DNA from: an uncultured Lachnospiraceae bacterium
GTDB lineage: Bacteria; Bacillota; Clostridia; Lachnospirales; Lachnospiraceae
Reading direction: 5' to 3'
DNA length: 41,316 nt
Assembly (NCBI GenBank): GCA_947173495.1
Contig: CAMWFQ010000034.1
Coordinates: 1 to 41,316 of the forward strand
Both the position numbers and the translations under genes were made by a program. Positions 40,060 through 41,316 of this stretch are shown here, in pieces. The notes under the pieces are model-generated. The model saw nothing but the letters and a program-made list of their open reading frames with translations. It had not been told where the DNA came from and did no database searches. The number at the start of each line of letters is the position of its first letter. Position 1 is the stretch's first letter.

Positions 40060-40086
40060 TGTAACAATTTCGTAATAACTTGTAAT
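40060..40086 (+). promoter_or_regulatory. WalR-like repeats in the NlpC/P60 leader
   Basis: TGTAAC (40060-40065), CGTAAT (40071-40076) and TGTAAT (40081-40086) are spaced by 5 and 4 bases, and GTAATAACTT is repeated directly. This fits the WalR (YycF) pattern TGTWAH-N5-TGTWAH with one deviation. WalR controls cell-wall hydrolases, and the gene encodes one. The sites lie downstream of the promoter, a position more usual for repression. Regulation is inferred. Confidence 0.5.
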
Positions 40087-40103
40087 AACTTTGGAGGTTT
40101 AAA

Positions 40104-41165
40104 TTGAAAAGACAGTTGATAGTCAGCGCCTGCTTTCTTTCATCCCTGCTTCTTCTGGGAGAGCCCATGGGAATACAGGCAGCAGAAATGAATGACGTTT
40201 TTGATCATAATCAGGAAGAAGACTCCCAGGATATTCTGACAGCGGGCATCGGCGACTTGTTTATCTCGCCTCTGACGAAGGTGGAATATCTGGAAATTGC
40301 GAAAAAGGCTGAGGGCGCATTGTGGGGATACACCCATTTGGGCATCTGCAATGTGGAGGAAAATAACCTTAATATCCGTCAGGAACCTGACGAGTCAGGC
40401 AAGCTGGTGGGTAAGCTCCCCAAAAATGCAGCGTGCGAGATCGTAAGCAGCGAGAACGGGTGGGCATACATTACATCCGGTAAGGTGAGCGGATATGTAA
40501 AAGAAGAATATCTTCTGACCGGATTTGACGCAAAGAGGAAGGGAGAAGAGCTTGCTTCCGCTATGGCGGTGTCCGTTGCGGATGGACTGAATATCCGGGA
40601 GGAGCCTAATACGGATGCGGAGATCGTAACGCAGGTGGCATCCGGGGAGATTCTTGACATTCTGGAAATTCAGGATGACGGTTGGATCCGTGTTTACCTG
40701 GATGACGAGGAAGTGTTTGTATCTGCAGATTATGTGGAAGTGAAATCTGATTTAAATACAGCCATCACCATGACAGAACTTATGTATGGACAGGGTGTCT
40801 CCGATGTGAGAGTGGATTTGTGTCAGTATGCGAAGCAGTTTTTGGGTAATCCCTATGTATGGGGAGGTACCAGCCTGACAAACGGAGCAGACTGTTCGGG
40901 ATTCGTACTGAGTGTATTTGCAAAATACGGCGTTTCTCTGCCGCACTCATCCAGAGCGCAGGCCAATATGGGGACAACCATTAACGCGTCGCAGCTTCAG
41001 CCCGGGGATCTGGTATTCTATGCAAAAGGCGGGACCATTAATCATGTGGCTCTTTATATTGGCGGCGGACAGGTTATTCATGCCAGCAGTCCGAAGACGG
41101 GAATTAAGATTTCGGGATATAATTACAGAACTCCCAGTAAGATGGTGAGAATTCTTCAGGATTAG
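40104..41165 (+). CDS. Secreted NlpC/P60 endopeptidase with SH3 domains
   Basis: This 353-residue protein starts at TTG 40104 behind GGAGG. It has a signal peptide (SACFLSSLLLLGEPMGIQAA, about 8-27). Two bacterial SH3 domains follow (about 80-137, NNLNIRQEPDESGKLVGKLP; about 155-212, DGLNIREEPNTDAEIVTQVA). The C-terminal NlpC/P60 domain has catalytic C264 (NGADCSGFVLSVF), H314 (TINHVALYIG) and a third polar residue at H326. It would cut peptidoglycan stem peptides (D-Glu-meso-DAP type), with SH3 targeting the wall. Its own promoter and WalR-like sites set it apart from the upstream operon. Confidence 0.93.
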   Translation: MKRQLIVSACFLSSLLLLGEPMGIQAAEMNDVFDHNQEEDSQDILTAGIGDLFISPLTKVEYLEIAKKAEGALWGYTHLGICNVEENNLNIRQEPDESGKLVGKLPKNAACEIVSSENGWAYITSGKVSGYVKEEYLLTGFDAKRKGEELASAMAVSVADGLNIREEPNTDAEIVTQVASGEILDILEIQDDGWIRVYLDDEEVFVSADYVEVKSDLNTAITMTELMYGQGVSDVRVDLCQYAKQFLGNPYVWGGTSLTNGADCSGFVLSVFAKYGVSLPHSSRAQANMGTTINASQLQPGDLVFYAKGGTINHVALYIGGGQVIHASSPKTGIKISGYNYRTPSKMVRILQD

Positions 41166-41213
41166 TACTTCGCACTTGAAGTGACGGTGCAAAATAAATC
41201 AGCTAAAATAATC

Positions 41214-41242
41214 AGGAGCCGGTCCCCCCGGTTCCTTTTTAT
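41214..41242 (+). terminator. Terminator of the NlpC/P60 gene
   Basis: GGAGCCGG and CCGGTTCC pair (one G-U) around TCCCC, followed by five T and ATT. It lies about 50 bases after the stop codon. Confidence 0.9.
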
Positions 41243-41316
41243 TCAATAAGCTGGCTCGCGTAGCGTGACAGCGTTTGATATGGGCTTTAGCCTGTTGAGT
41301 ATGACGTAGTTTTTCG
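41243..41316. other. Terminal non-coding stretch
   Basis: No gene is visible in the last 74 bases. A short hairpin, GGC-TTTA-GCC, lies near 41283-41292. The stretch may be the start of another hairpin cluster cut by the window end. Confidence 0.4.

Noticed and set aside
1-41316. CRISPR array
   Set aside because: No regularly spaced identical repeats with variable spacers were seen; the direct repeats found are single pairs.

Overview
The window reads as chromosome of a Gram-positive anaerobe of the Clostridia, most likely a Lachnospiraceae (Blautia / Ruminococcus-like). The pointers are a FabK-type fatty acid operon closed by a FabT-like MarR gene, a fused AccD-AccA carboxyltransferase, the rimP-nusA-rnpM-ylxQ-infB-rbfA-nrnA-truB-ribF order, strong AGGAGG ribosome sites with several TTG/GTG starts, and sigma-A type promoters. 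The genus is inference; no rRNA is present.

Layout. 1-1270: wreck of a mobile region. It holds an IS3-family orfA/orfB with a twice-frameshifted orfA and a truncated orfB, fused to the last 60 codons of a tyrosine recombinase, which lies beside a tRNA-Gly 3'-end fragment (att-like). 1274-1434: a cluster of compound hairpins. 1448-3779 (minus): MerR regulator, ABC ATPase and ABC-2 permease with ATGA overlaps, driven by a promoter with a 19-bp spacer. 3924-5683 (minus): SPFH membrane protein, ribbon-helix-helix protein, small membrane protein and YbjQ-like protein. 6035-14540 (plus): a 460-aa protein of unknown function, RNase H1, an MraY-type transferase, dCMP deaminase, a VWA-like/MoxR AAA+/LRR trio and a class I amidotransferase-like hydrolase. 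14605-15038: tRNA-Val(UAC), tRNA-Met(CAU) and tRNA-Pro(AGG).

15149-23093: acpP-fabK-fabD-fabG-fabF-fabZ-accDA-fabH-fabT, under one strong promoter overlaid by a phased array of TTTG-N5/6-CAAA sites, the likely FabT operator. 23113-24707: two small unknown genes and a secreted transglutaminase-like protein. 24786-28619: a compact type IV pilus-like operon (PilC, four small membrane-anchored pilin-like proteins, PilT). 28803-31222: manC and a CPBP-family membrane protease. 31181-40007: the rimP-nusA-infB-ribF translation/RNA operon, preceded by a promoter and then a leader terminator, consistent with attenuation. 40104-41165: a secreted SH3-NlpC/P60 cell-wall hydrolase with its own consensus promoter and WalR-like repeats.

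The most unusual signals are: (i) recurrent compound hairpins, one set sitting exactly between 23-bp direct repeats at the end of the RNase H gene; (ii) the phased operator array upstream of acpP; (iii) a tRNA-Pro with an A34 anticodon; (iv) the AccD-AccA fusion without accB/accC nearby; (v) the compact pilus operon whose pilin-like proteins lack a recognisable prepilin motif; and (vi) the VWA-like/MoxR/LRR operon with a degenerate metallopeptidase-like motif.
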